A stretch of 64,000 bases of DNA from AV40 sp038230255 (GTDB lineage: Bacteria > Verrucomicrobiota > Verrucomicrobiia > Chthoniobacterales > UBA10450). A program made the translations under genes and the position numbers. The stretch lies in the NCBI GenBank assembly GCA_038230255.1, contig JBBRNP010000009.1, positions 10,650 through 74,649 of the forward strand. Direction: 5' to 3'. A model generated the notes under the pieces. The model was not told the origin of the DNA. It did no database searches and worked only from the letters and a program-made list of their open reading frames with translations. This document shows, one piece after another, positions 34,457 to 43,936 of this stretch (its first letter is position 1; the number at the start of each line of letters is the position of its first letter).

Positions 34457-35470
34457 TTACAATCCCAGCTTTTTCTCGAGCGCTTTGACCCGGTCGAAGA
34501 GCTTGCCCAGTCGATGGATCCAGGCGATTTGCCGCTTCGCGTCCGGTAACGGCACAGCTGGCGAGCCAAACCAAGCGCCACCGGGAAGGTCTTTCGAAAT
34601 GCCGCTTTGCGCCGCGATGATGGTGTGGTCGTCGATCGTGAGATGGCCAATGACGCCGACTTGTCCGGCCATCATCACTTTTTCTCCGACGCGCGTGCTC
34701 CCCGAGATTCCAGTCTGCGCTGCGATGATGGAATTCTTCCCTATGATTACGTTGTGCGCTATCTGCACCAGATTGTCGATCTTCACCCCTTCCTGAATCC
34801 AGGTTCGACCAAATCGGGCGCGATCTATAGTTGTGTTTGCGCCGATCTCCGCATCGTCATCGATCTGAACGATTCCGACTTGTGGAATCTTTTGGTAACG
34901 CCCCTCGACGAATTCGAATCCGAAACCGTCCGCGCCGATGACCGCGCCGCTGTGAATGATAACGCGCGCGCCGATTCGCGTACGTTCGCGAATCGTTACA
35001 TTCGGATAAATCAGGCACGAAGCGCCGATAATTGTCTCGTGTCCGACGTAGCTGCCCGCGCCGATCACGCTGTTGTCACCGATCGTTGAACCAGACTCGA
35101 TGACGGCATGTGGTTGAATCGACACACCCTTTCCGATTCTTGCAGTTGGATTGACAACGGCAGTCGGATGAACGCCGGCCGCGAAGGCGATTGGCTTCGG
35201 CGCCAGTTTGAGCACGACCTGCTCGAACGCTTTCGAAGGGTTCGCGACGCGGATCTGCGCGGCAGCGGTTTGCTCAGAAAAATCGAGCGGAACAAAAACC
35301 GCCGATGCCCCTGTTTTGCGCAGCCGCGACATATAACGTCGGTCGGCGTAGAATGTGATCTCGCCCGGACCTGCTTCGGAAAGTGACGCTGCTCCGCTAA
35401 TTTTCTGGGCCGGATCGCCGCGCAATTCTCCGCCGCAAAGGGCAGCGAGCTCCTTGAGAGTAAAACTCAC
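34457..35470 (-). CDS. lpxD: UDP-3-O-acylglucosamine N-acyltransferase
   Basis: 337 residues. N-terminal uridine-binding domain (~1-100), then hexapeptide repeats forming a left-handed beta-helix (IGKGVSIQPHAVIESGSTIG and many similar), the catalytic His in QIAHNVIIGKNS, and a C-terminal helix with a Lys-rich end. It adds the second 3-hydroxyacyl chain in lipid A synthesis, using acyl-ACP. GTG start at 35468-35470. Evidence for an LPS-type outer membrane. Confidence 0.96.
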   Translation of the reverse strand: MSFTLKELAALCGGELRGDPAQKISGAASLSEAGPGEITFYADRRYMSRLRKTGASAVFVPLDFSEQTAAAQIRVANPSKAFEQVVLKLAPKPIAFAAGVHPTAVVNPTARIGKGVSIQPHAVIESGSTIGDNSVIGAGSYVGHETIIGASCLIYPNVTIRERTRIGARVIIHSGAVIGADGFGFEFVEGRYQKIPQVGIVQIDDDAEIGANTTIDRARFGRTWIQEGVKIDNLVQIAHNVIIGKNSIIAAQTGISGSTRVGEKVMMAGQVGVIGHLTIDDHTIIAAQSGISKDLPGGAWFGSPAVPLPDAKRQIAWIHRLGKLFDRVKALEKKLGL

Positions 35471-35515
35471 GTGGTTTGAGAGAGTGCCGGGAACATCGGC
35501 AAGAGCGATCTCGAT

Positions 35516-36484
35516 CTAAGCTTTGATGCTCGCGCGAACGGTGTCCAGTTGGCCGGCCGAACCGAGTTTCTCGTTTTTGTGGGCGATGAAATTGGCATAC
35601 TCGTCGACAAAAGTTTTTCCAGGCGGCCGAAAATCGAATTGCTCGGGATGATCGCGGAAGAATTCGCGATGGACGCGCGTCCAAACCAATCGTCCATCGG
35701 TGTCGATGTTAACTTTGGTCACGCCGAGTTTCGCGGCGGGCAGATATTCTTCTTCGTTCACGCCGCGCGCAGAAGGATCGAGTTTTCCGCCGGCGGCGTT
35801 AATGCGTTCAACCTCCGATTTCGGAACGCTCGATGACCCGTGCATCACGATTGGAGTAGGGGAAAGACCGGCTTTCTTCACTTTGTCGCGAATTCCTTCA
35901 ATCACGTCAAAATGCAGGGATTGCTGTCCTTTGAACTTGTAAGCGCCATGACTGGTGCCGATAGCGGCGGCAAGCGAGTCGCATTGCGTCTGCTTAATGA
36001 ACTCAACCGCTTCGTCGGGATTCGTCAGGCAAGCGTGGCCTTCATCCACCTGAATGTCTTCTTCGACGCCGCCAAGTCTGCCGAGCTCGGCTTCAACGCT
36101 GACGCCTTTGGCATGCGCCTTGTCCACGACGCGCTTCGTAATTGCGACGTTTTGCTCAAACGACTCATGGCTGGCGTCGATCATTACCGAACTGTAAAAC
36201 CCGGACGCGATGCAATCGTAACAAGCTTCTTCGTCGCCATGGTCGAGATGGACCGCAAAGATTGCGTCCGGAAACATGCCTTCTGCTGTGCGAATGATCG
36301 CTTCCAGCATTCGCTTGTCGGCGTATTTCCGAGCGCCCTTGGAAAGTTGGATAATGAACGGCGCTTTGCTTTGCACGTTGCCGCGGAAAAGCCCAAGACA
36401 TTGCTCCATGTTGTTGATGTTGTAGGCGCCGACAGCAAACTTGCCGTAGGCCACTTTGTAGAGTTGAGCGGTGGTGACGATCAT
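35516..36484 (-). CDS. fba: Class II fructose-bisphosphate aldolase family protein
   Basis: 322 residues from the ATG at 36484 (MIVTTAQLYKVAYGK). The frame is open upstream to 36703, but that part overlaps the kinase gene and lacks homology. Zinc ligands lie in AVHLDHGDEE and later His/Glu residues; the phosphate-binding loops are in GTSHGAYKFKG and VNIDTDGRLVWT. EAELGRLGGVEED is characteristic of the family. It cleaves or forms fructose-1,6-bisphosphate or a related ketose bisphosphate. Lies between lpxD and the kinase gene. Confidence 0.92.
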   Translation of the reverse strand: MIVTTAQLYKVAYGKFAVGAYNINNMEQCLGLFRGNVQSKAPFIIQLSKGARKYADKRMLEAIIRTAEGMFPDAIFAVHLDHGDEEACYDCIASGFYSSVMIDASHESFEQNVAITKRVVDKAHAKGVSVEAELGRLGGVEEDIQVDEGHACLTNPDEAVEFIKQTQCDSLAAAIGTSHGAYKFKGQQSLHFDVIEGIRDKVKKAGLSPTPIVMHGSSSVPKSEVERINAAGGKLDPSARGVNEEEYLPAAKLGVTKVNIDTDGRLVWTRVHREFFRDHPEQFDFRPPGKTFVDEYANFIAHKNEKLGSAGQLDTVRASIKA

Positions 36485-36555
36485 AAAGGCGGAAATGCTG
36501 GTTTGCTTCTGCGAAGACTCAAAGCGCAGGCCGCAAATCGCAACTCGAATTTTTG

Positions 36556-38559
36556 TTAATCCGACTCGTCCGTTGCCGGTAGGAGGATGCTGACCTGTGT
36601 TCCTTTTGACGTCGAATCGACTTCGACCCGGCCATGATGATCGAACACGGTCCGTTTCACGATTGGAAGACCAAGACCCATTCCTCGCGGCTTGGTCGTG
36701 CAAAACGGGGAAAAGATTTTCTCTTTTAACTCCGGGGCAATGCCAGTGCCGTTGTCTCGCACAGTCACCACGACTGCAGCGGGATGTTGTCCGTCCCGGA
36801 CTGGTTTTGCCGAAAGGGTGATGCGCGGCTTGGTGCGATCCGCGCTGGCTTCGGCGGCGTTAGCGAGAAGATGGGCGAACACTTCGGCCAGCGCCGTTTC
36901 ATCGCCCAACACGCGCGGCAGATTGCTGGGCAGTGACGTTTCCAATTCAACTTTTCCGTTGATGCCGTAACGCGACCTCGCGATTTCCACGCCCTTTTTG
37001 ACCGGGGAGCGGACGTCGATTGGCTTGAACACGAGCTCGGGGGGGTGCGCGAAGTTGTTGATTTGGGTGATAATTTTATCGAGTCGATCGACTTCGCTCA
37101 CCACAATCTGATTGAACTCCTTGCGAAAATCCGCGTCATCGAAACGTTCTGGCAGCAGTTGGGCAAAAGTTTTGATTGCCACGAGCGGATTACGAATTTC
37201 GTGAGACATGCTCGCGGCCAGGTCGGTCCAAAACGTCGATCGATCGAGCAATGCTTGTTTTTCGCGCAAGCTTTCCTGGTCGGTCAAATCTTGAATCACC
37301 GCGACCGCGCCAAGTGGCGAACCATTGTCAGCGATTTGGCGCGCTTCGATTGAAAGCGATCGCCGGGTGTTATTGTCGATCCACTGTTGCGGTGGCAGCG
37401 GCGTTTTCGATTCCAATGTTTCGCGTAGAAGACTGGCAAGTTTATGACCGACGGCTTCGACAGGCTTATTCAACGCGTCCGCGCCGGACAGACCGAGAAT
37501 TCTTTCGGCTGGCGGATTAAACCAACGGACTGTTGCGTCCACGTCGACGGCGACGATGCCCGGCGGAATCGATTTCAGAAGTGTTTCCGCCAGAGTTTTT
37601 TGGACGGTCGCTTCTTCATAGAGAAGCGCGTTTTCAAGAATGGTCGAGACATGCTCGGCCAGCATCGTGAGGCCTTCCAAGTCGCGATCGTCGAAGAGTT
37701 GCCCGGTCACACGGTGGCCAAAGAAAACCCAGCCGATGATGGAGCCCCGCGCGTAAAGCGGCACGATCGCTTCGGCGCCGACCATTTCGAGCGCGCGCCT
37801 CATCAGGTTTCGCTGTCGCTGATCTTGGGTTCGAGAAAGATTCGCGCGCGAAATGAGATGCGCATTCAATTCGAACCAGCGCACCAGCGGGTCGCGCTCA
37901 CCGAACTCCAATTCTTCGGTCTCGGGCAAGCAATGCAACCCCGCGCGCAGGCGATAAAGATCTCCTTTGCGAGTTCGCGAAAACAGTCCAACCCGGCTGA
38001 CGCCCGCTGCATCGGCCAGCGCTTCCACCACCGCCGCCACCAGCGTCTCCATATTGTCCAAACGACGAAGGACTCGAGGGAACCGGAGCAAGGGCAAGGC
38101 CCGGGTCGCGTCGATCGATTGCTGGCCAGTTTCACCTTTACGGGAAACTTCCGGCGTCACTGTCGATGTTTCACGCAGATCGCGGTTTTCCTGTAAAACT
38201 TTCAAGTAATCGAACGCTCGTCCAAGAAGCGCCTGAAAGCGGCGCCGTTCCAAGCTGATCTCTTCCGCGGCGTAAATTCCAAGCTGTTCGGCTTCGCGCA
38301 GCGTCTCAGATTGGGCAACGCCCAGCGCGATAATCAAAACATCGGGCTGCTCATTCTGGATTTGGTCGATTGATTCGCGGCATTCTTTTGATCGCAAATC
38401 CACCATTAAGACCGACGGCCCTACTTGTTGCAGAACAGGTTCAAGGCGATCGGGATCGCTCACGTGACGCACTTGTGACGTTGTGCGCAAGAATGCTCGC
38501 GCCCGGCGAACCAGCTCGGCATCCTGGGTATATAAAATGCAAATCGGCGCGGGTGTCAT
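36556..38559 (-). CDS. Soluble GAF/PAS sensor histidine kinase with N-terminal pseudo-receiver
   Basis: 667 residues. Residues 1-~125 look like a receiver fold (VLMVDLRS holds an Asp, but the acidic pair and Lys are poor), then a coiled-coil linker, a GAF domain (~175-330), a PAS domain (~335-435) and the kinase core. The H-box is MSHEIRNPLV near residue 453, N-box LLANAAEAS, and G-box DNGTGIAP and GMGLGLPIV. No transmembrane segment, so it senses a cytoplasmic cue. It shares the TFAQLLPER H-box extension with its neighbour, so the two are paralogous in the core. The ATG overlaps the upstream kinase stop by 4 nt. Confidence 0.9.
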   Translation of the reverse strand: MTPAPICILYTQDAELVRRARAFLRTTSQVRHVSDPDRLEPVLQQVGPSVLMVDLRSKECRESIDQIQNEQPDVLIIALGVAQSETLREAEQLGIYAAEEISLERRRFQALLGRAFDYLKVLQENRDLRETSTVTPEVSRKGETGQQSIDATRALPLLRFPRVLRRLDNMETLVAAVVEALADAAGVSRVGLFSRTRKGDLYRLRAGLHCLPETEELEFGERDPLVRWFELNAHLISRANLSRTQDQRQRNLMRRALEMVGAEAIVPLYARGSIIGWVFFGHRVTGQLFDDRDLEGLTMLAEHVSTILENALLYEEATVQKTLAETLLKSIPPGIVAVDVDATVRWFNPPAERILGLSGADALNKPVEAVGHKLASLLRETLESKTPLPPQQWIDNNTRRSLSIEARQIADNGSPLGAVAVIQDLTDQESLREKQALLDRSTFWTDLAASMSHEIRNPLVAIKTFAQLLPERFDDADFRKEFNQIVVSEVDRLDKIITQINNFAHPPELVFKPIDVRSPVKKGVEIARSRYGINGKVELETSLPSNLPRVLGDETALAEVFAHLLANAAEASADRTKPRITLSAKPVRDGQHPAAVVVTVRDNGTGIAPELKEKIFSPFCTTKPRGMGLGLPIVKRTVFDHHGRVEVDSTSKGTQVSILLPATDESD

Positions 38560-41081
38560 GCGGCAGCCACCTTGCTGTCAAACCGCACGAGCGGGAACGA
38601 AATGTGAAACGCGGTGCCCTTTTGCAGTTCGCTCTCGACTTCGATTTGTCCGCCGTGCTCCTGGATGATTCCGTGCACAACCGATAATCCTAATCCTGTT
38701 CCGTAATCTTTGGTGGTAAAGAATGGATCAAAGACGTGCGGAATGTCTTCCGCGCGAATTCCCTCTCCGCTGTCGCGAATCGTAATGAGTAACGCTTCGC
38801 GCGCCTGCCTGCTCCCATTGCTCTCGCCGTTCCCGGAGCCAAGGCTCCTGACCCATTGTTCGTCCGAGCGGATCTCCGTTTTCACCGACAGTTCGCCATG
38901 CGTCTTCATCGCATCCATTGCGTTTAGGAAGAAGTTGAGAAAAACCTGCTCCAGTTGGTCCGCGTCGCCATGGATCGTATCTACGTCCGCGCTCCAGGCT
39001 CGATTCAACTTAATGTCTTTCTGATAAAGCCTGTGGCCAACAAGCGTAAGCGCTTTTTCCAAAATCTCGTGCGCATGCAACGGTTTGAGAATCGGTTTGG
39101 CTGGCCGCGCAAACCGAAGCAGCTGATTTACGAGCGAATCGATTCGGTCGATCTCATGCCCGATTAAGTTCGAAAACGTGTCTCGAAAATCGGAATCCTG
39201 ATATCGCTCCGGGAGAAGTTGGGCAAAAGTTTTGAGCGAGACGAGCGGGTTTTTGATTTCATGCGCCATTCCGGCGGAGAGGGTTCCAAGACTGGCCAGG
39301 CGGTCGCTTCGTCGGATCTGGTGTTCGAGACGTTTAATCGCGGTAATGTCTGTCAGCACCATCAAGGCGCCGAGTACTTGTCGATCTTGTCCGTGAAAAA
39401 TCGAAGTGCTGGCGCGGATGACTATCTCGCCGGGCTCACCCCGCAGGAGTATCTCGCGGTTTTCCTGGCTCTCGGCCGTGCGCAAAGTGGTAATCAGCGG
39501 TTCTGCGAGTTCGAGCGGAAGTGCGCTCAAGGAACAGTCGAGCATCTCGTGCGGGTTCAAGCCGGTGATTTGTCCGGCCTCGTTATTGAAAACCGTCACC
39601 CGGTCATCCGTTCCAGCGGCGATGACACCGCTGGTCAGGTTTTCGAGCAACGTTTCGTTATAGATCTTGGCGTTTTGGACTTCCGTAAAAAGTTCTGCGT
39701 TTTCAATCGCGACTGCGAGTTGCCCGCATAAGACCTGAAGCGCACCTTGCTCGGTGGCTCCATAGATTCGGCCGGATTTTCGCGCTCCCAGCAGCAACAC
39801 TCCAGCCAGGTTATCACGCGCAAAAATGCCCATCGCCAGCGCAATTTGTAGCGAATCCAATTGCCGCAGGACGCGCTGAAGTTGGGGTGTCGGCTTCACC
39901 CGGCGCAGCTCGTCCATAACGATCGGCTCGCGATTTGTCTCCAGCTCCGCGATCGTCGCCTGATCGCGCGTTAGCTCCAAAAAATAACGCGCCCCAGGCT
40001 CGACGATTGGATAATGCTGCGAAAATCCCTGTTTGTCGGGTAGAAGAATCAAAACGCGGTCCGTCCCCACCGCCTCGGCTACGGTATTGGCAAAACGATC
40101 GAGCAAGTCGCGCAGGGTCGTGACTGACGCCAGGATTTTCGCAGCCTTACTCACGGTCGCGCGAAAATCGAGTTGATGTGAACCGATGAGAAGCCGTTCC
40201 GCCAGGCGTTGTGAAATACCACGTGCGGGCGCCATGGCAAAGGCCACGACCACCGCGGCAGTCACGTGCGCAATGGTGTGCGCATTCGCCACCGAAGATT
40301 GCAAAGCAGTGACAACCAACCACCAAACCAGCGCATAAAGCGCGAGTAGATATGTGGCCAGTAATGCATAGGAAATAAATCGCCGCAGCAGAACGCCTAC
40401 ATCCATGATCTTTCGGGTTGCGATGCCGTAAGAGATGATGAGGCTGAAGAGAACGATACGTAATGGGGCGAACCAAGTCAGGACGGATCGATCGATGAAC
40501 ATTCCGAGCGTGAATGACAACATCGCTGTTGCGACCGCGACTGCAGCACCTATCAAAATAAAGGCAAGTTCAGTGCGCTTGGTCGCGGTAGTTGTTCGTA
40601 CATCACGCGCGTAATTTACGAGGAGGATTGCCCCTGCCAGCCCCAGATATACGAAATAAGGAAACAGGTATCTGTAGACCGGGATAAAGAAGCCGGTGGT
40701 GTGGGACGGTTGTGTGCCTTCCAGAAACAGACTCGTTTGGCAGAATCCGACAATACCAGCTCCAGCCAGCAGCCAGGTCCAGGATTGTTTAGCAATTTGT
40801 CCCCAGCTTCGAGTTTCGTGCTTAATCGACAATCGCAGAAGATTCAAGACCGTCAGAAGCAGCGCTCCGAATGCAGACGCTTGTCTAATCCAGAATATCG
40901 CGCTTCCTGACGTGGCCGCGGTCAACGCGTAGTACAGACTGCATAGCCAGCCGACTACAACCAGCGATAAAACCAAAAAGCATTGATTTGATTTGCGATA
41001 CCGATTGGCTTGAAAGACGACCAAACCAAGCGCCAGTTGAACGAACAGCGCGACCAGAGTTGGAAAGGTCGAGCTATTCAT
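38556..41081 (-). CDS. Membrane-bound GAF/PAS sensor histidine kinase (PrsK-like layout)
   Basis: 841 residues from the ATG at 41081 (MNSSTFPTLVALFVQLAL). About 9-10 transmembrane helices fill residues 1-~300, then a GAF domain, a PAS domain and the kinase core: H-box MAHEIKNPLVSLKTF near 606, N-box NAMDAMKT, G-boxes DSGEGIRAEDIPHVFDPFFT and GTGLGLSVV. The layout resembles PrsK-type kinases linked to exopolysaccharide/exosortase loci, though no such locus is here. The start overlaps the ketosynthase stop by 8 nt and its stop overlaps the next kinase start, so the three genes are probably one operon. Confidence 0.9.
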   Translation of the reverse strand: MNSSTFPTLVALFVQLALGLVVFQANRYRKSNQCFLVLSLVVVGWLCSLYYALTAATSGSAIFWIRQASAFGALLLTVLNLLRLSIKHETRSWGQIAKQSWTWLLAGAGIVGFCQTSLFLEGTQPSHTTGFFIPVYRYLFPYFVYLGLAGAILLVNYARDVRTTTATKRTELAFILIGAAVAVATAMLSFTLGMFIDRSVLTWFAPLRIVLFSLIISYGIATRKIMDVGVLLRRFISYALLATYLLALYALVWWLVVTALQSSVANAHTIAHVTAAVVVAFAMAPARGISQRLAERLLIGSHQLDFRATVSKAAKILASVTTLRDLLDRFANTVAEAVGTDRVLILLPDKQGFSQHYPIVEPGARYFLELTRDQATIAELETNREPIVMDELRRVKPTPQLQRVLRQLDSLQIALAMGIFARDNLAGVLLLGARKSGRIYGATEQGALQVLCGQLAVAIENAELFTEVQNAKIYNETLLENLTSGVIAAGTDDRVTVFNNEAGQITGLNPHEMLDCSLSALPLELAEPLITTLRTAESQENREILLRGEPGEIVIRASTSIFHGQDRQVLGALMVLTDITAIKRLEHQIRRSDRLASLGTLSAGMAHEIKNPLVSLKTFAQLLPERYQDSDFRDTFSNLIGHEIDRIDSLVNQLLRFARPAKPILKPLHAHEILEKALTLVGHRLYQKDIKLNRAWSADVDTIHGDADQLEQVFLNFFLNAMDAMKTHGELSVKTEIRSDEQWVRSLGSGNGESNGSRQAREALLITIRDSGEGIRAEDIPHVFDPFFTTKDYGTGLGLSVVHGIIQEHGGQIEVESELQKGTAFHISFPLVRFDSKVAAA

Positions 41082-42318
41082 GGCCGTTGACTCGATCGAC
41101 CACCAGCGAACTCGCGCTGCCTCCCAAACCGCGCACATTCATTAAAATGCAGTCCAGCTTTGCTTTCCGCGGCCGCAATGGCACAAAATCCAGGTCGCAG
41201 TCCGGATCCGGCAAGTCGCAATTTGTCGTTGGTGCAATGAGCTGATCACGAAAGCTCAAAGCGCATGCGGCGAGTTGGAAGGGGCCGCCGGCCGCAAGCG
41301 GATTTCCAGTCACGCCTTTGATCGAGCTGATTGGAATTGAATATGCGCGTTCGCCAAACACTTCCTTGATGTAACGCACTTCAGCAGCATCGAGAACTGG
41401 GTGGCCGGGGCCATATGCGGAAATGTAATTGACATCGTTCTCCGATCGGCCGGCATTTGCCAGCGCCAGTCTCATTGAATCGGCCAATCCCGAAGCTGGG
41501 TCATCCGGCGCGCGATCGCGCTGGGTCGCGTACCCGGTGATCTCGAGGTAAATGTGCGCACCGCGCGCTTGTGCACGTTCGAGATTTTCGAGCACGAACA
41601 TTCCGGCGCCTTCCGAAATCACACCGCTATCGCGCTCCATATCGAATGGGCGACTCGCTTTTTCCGGTTCCGCATTACGAAAAGAACTTAAACCAGTCGC
41701 AATAAAGGCGGCGAAGGTATGCTTTGTAATTGGGGCGTCCGCACCACCCGCGATCGCCAATTCCGCCGCACCCGATCGAATCATATCTGTGGCAAGCGCG
41801 ACTGCATCCAGGCCGGACGGACAAGCGGAAGAAACTGTTGCGGCATGCGCGCGCGCACCGATTCGATCCGCGATGGCATTTGCGGCCGCTTGAGGCGTCA
41901 ACGCGCCGACTGCAGTTGGAGACATGCCATTCATTCCACGCTCTTCGAAGTTGCTAATCGAACGCTCGATTATGTCCATTGCGCTCGTGCTCACGCCGAC
42001 GACCACCGGAGTCGGGCTCGGTAAATCTGCTTCACTAATTTCAAGTCCCGCATCTTTGAGCGCCATCATCGTCGCGGCATAGGCGAACTGGGTGTGGCGC
42101 GCCATCCGTTTTGGTTTTAGTTCCGGCTCGATGTAATCGAACGGATCAAAGTTTTTTACTTCACCGGCAATTCGACTTTTCAGATCACTCGCGTCAAAGA
42201 GGGTGATGGGCCCCACGCCGCTCCGGCCCGCTACCAGCGATTTCCAAAATTGCTCGTTGCCGATTCCATTCGGGGCCAGAATTCCCATCCCGGTGATGAC
42301 GACGCGATTTCGTTTCAT
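41074..42318 (-). CDS. Divergent beta-ketoacyl synthase lacking both catalytic histidines
   Basis: 414 residues, FabF-like thiolase fold over its full length. The nucleophile Cys166 is kept (VSSACPSGLDA). The first catalytic His (normally NAHGTST) is Tyr302 in SAYGPGH and the second (normally TGH) is Asn339 in VTGNPLAAGG, while Lys334 remains. The C-terminal loop reads MNVRGLGGSAS in place of the usual GFGGTN. Ordinary decarboxylating condensation is therefore unlikely. It could be an acyl-transfer or non-condensing relative, or a partner subunit. The gene is followed by two histidine kinases in overlapping order. ATG at 42316-42318. Confidence 0.9.
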   Translation of the reverse strand: MKRNRVVITGMGILAPNGIGNEQFWKSLVAGRSGVGPITLFDASDLKSRIAGEVKNFDPFDYIEPELKPKRMARHTQFAYAATMMALKDAGLEISEADLPSPTPVVVGVSTSAMDIIERSISNFEERGMNGMSPTAVGALTPQAAANAIADRIGARAHAATVSSACPSGLDAVALATDMIRSGAAELAIAGGADAPITKHTFAAFIATGLSSFRNAEPEKASRPFDMERDSGVISEGAGMFVLENLERAQARGAHIYLEITGYATQRDRAPDDPASGLADSMRLALANAGRSENDVNYISAYGPGHPVLDAAEVRYIKEVFGERAYSIPISSIKGVTGNPLAAGGPFQLAACALSFRDQLIAPTTNCDLPDPDCDLDFVPLRPRKAKLDCILMNVRGLGGSASSLVVDRVNGHE

Positions 42319-42663
42319 TGCTTTTGGCGACCTTGCGCGCGCAAACGGCTCGTGAAGACAGTCCGAGGTATCGCCACCGCGAACTCTGGGGGGCTGGCGG
42401 TTAACTGATTGTCGATCTTTTCGGGCACGAACGAATCACCGCGCATTCTAAACGCTACATTAGCTCCAGTCATTATATTTTTTCCGTCCTAAATCGATCA
42501 CTTATTCACCAAGGCCCGGAACTTATTCACAAGTTGCACCTTGCGTGCCACTGATTTCTGCTTCAACGTTCGCCCGGCTGAGCCAGATGAATTTGCGCCG
42601 GTTTTTTTTGTTTCTTCGCCCTCTCTGCGGCATGCCCCTAGCTTCTATTGCCGCTGACGCATT
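42319..42663. other. 345-bp divergent intergenic region
   Basis: No credible gene. It separates the start of the minus-strand ketosynthase operon from the start of the plus-strand receiver-kinase gene, so it should hold both promoters. It contains an AT-rich stretch at ~42471-42484 and two DnaA-box-like 9-mers (42502-42531). A run of eight or more T residues lies at ~42603-42610. Confidence 0.6.
42502..42531 (+). promoter_or_regulatory. Pair of DnaA-box-like sites
   Basis: TTATTCACC (42502-42510) and TTATTCACA (42523-42531). The second matches the consensus TTATNCACA in full; the first differs at the last base. Same orientation, starts 21 bp apart (two helical turns), 20-30 bp from an AT-rich stretch. 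May regulate one of the flanking genes or be chance. Confidence 0.35.
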
Positions 42664-43806
42664 ATGACCGCTGCGACTGAACTGCCCCAAATTCTTGTTA
42701 TTGATGACGAAATGGGGCCGCGCGAAAGCTTGCGCATGCTCCTGAAACCAAATTATCAGGTGCACACCGCCGATTGCGTCGAGGCCGGCCTCAAACTCCT
42801 CAAAGAGAAACAGCCCGACACGATCGTCATGGACATTCGAATGCCGGGAATGAGCGGAATCGAGGGTCTGCGTCAGATCCGCGAGATCGATCCGAATCTC
42901 TCCGTCATCATGCTCACTGGTTTTGGTGCGCTTGAAACAGCCAAGGAAGCTCTGCGGCTCGGCGCGAACGATTATATCAGCAAGCCCTTTGATGCTCATG
43001 AAATGCAGCAGGTCATTGACCGCAATGTCGAACGCACCCGCGCGCATCGGACAAGCGAAACTGCCGCCGGCGAAATTAAAGAATTAAACAACCGTTTGCT
43101 TCAACAACTGGCGCAAAAGGAGCGGTTGGCGGCGCTCGGGCAGGCGTCCGCTGAATTTGTTCACGATCTGGGCAATCCACTCACGATTGTTTGGGGTTAC
43201 GTCCAATTGCTCGCTCGGCGTCTTGAAAAATCTGAGGAAGACGAGAGCGCCAGTTCGGTCAAAGAACTGAAAATTATCGAGCAGCATGTCCGCACCTGTC
43301 GGGAATTGCTTACGATGTGGCAAGGCTACGGCAACGTCGAAGCTTCACCGCCTAAGTCGGTTTCCGTTTCGGGAACCTTGCGGGAGATTCTCAAGGGTCT
43401 TGCGTCCGTGGCCGATCAAAAGGGCGTAGCCTTTCGAGTGACGATTTGCGACGACCCATGCGTCCTTTTGGGAGATGCCTTGCAGCTGAATCGCGCCATT
43501 CAAAACGTGATCATCAATGCCATTCAAGCCTGTCCTGACAAAAGCGGAATAGTCACGGTCGCCTGCGCGCAAAAAGATTTTTATGTCGATCTTCGCGTGG
43601 AAGACAACGGACCCGGTATCCCAGCCGGCCAGTTGCATAAGGTTTTCGATCCTTATTTCACAACCAAGCAGGCCAAGAGCGGCACTGGCCTTGGACTTTA
43701 CATCACCAAAAAGGTTGTCGAAGACCACAACGGCTCGATCAAAGTTGAAAGCACGCCCGGCACCGGCACGATTTTCACGATTCGTCTTCCGCTCTCAACT
43801 AATTAA
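42664..43806 (+). CDS. Receiver domain fused to histidine kinase
   Basis: 380 residues. N-terminal receiver (ILVIDDEMGPRESL acidic pair, TIVMDIRMPGMSG phospho-acceptor, MLTGFG Thr, YISKPFD Lys), a short coiled linker, then a kinase with an unusual H-box FVHDLGNPLTIVWGY (His near residue 165, HDLGNP instead of HEIRNP), N-box NVIINAIQACP and G-boxes DNGPGIPAGQLHKVFDPYF and GTGLGLYIT. Cytoplasmic. The order receiver-then-kinase suits a phosphorelay step controlled by another kinase. ATG at 42664. Confidence 0.9.
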   Translation: MTAATELPQILVIDDEMGPRESLRMLLKPNYQVHTADCVEAGLKLLKEKQPDTIVMDIRMPGMSGIEGLRQIREIDPNLSVIMLTGFGALETAKEALRLGANDYISKPFDAHEMQQVIDRNVERTRAHRTSETAAGEIKELNNRLLQQLAQKERLAALGQASAEFVHDLGNPLTIVWGYVQLLARRLEKSEEDESASSVKELKIIEQHVRTCRELLTMWQGYGNVEASPPKSVSVSGTLREILKGLASVADQKGVAFRVTICDDPCVLLGDALQLNRAIQNVIINAIQACPDKSGIVTVACAQKDFYVDLRVEDNGPGIPAGQLHKVFDPYFTTKQAKSGTGLGLYITKKVVEDHNGSIKVESTPGTGTIFTIRLPLSTN

Positions 43807-43936
43807 ATAGCGGGCACGCTCGAAGGTCGCTCGATCTTTCTGCGTTTTCTTTCGCGCGGTTTCACCCCCAAAATAATCGGGGCTCGCGAAGACTTTCGGA
43901 GTTGTCAGTTCCCTTGCGTTTGGTTTTGCTGAACGC

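Noticed and set aside
35516..36703. Longer aldolase frame starting at 36703
   Set aside because: The first 73 codons overlap the histidine kinase 3' end and have no aldolase character; the ATG at 36484 fits the family N-terminus.
42319..42663. Chromosomal replication origin
   Set aside because: Two DnaA boxes only, with no dnaA, dnaN, gidA or parB in the neighbourhood; too little to call an origin.
42523..43047. 174-codon minus-strand frame opposite the receiver-kinase
   Set aside because: Shadow of the well-supported plus-strand gene at 42664, with no recognisable motif of its own.
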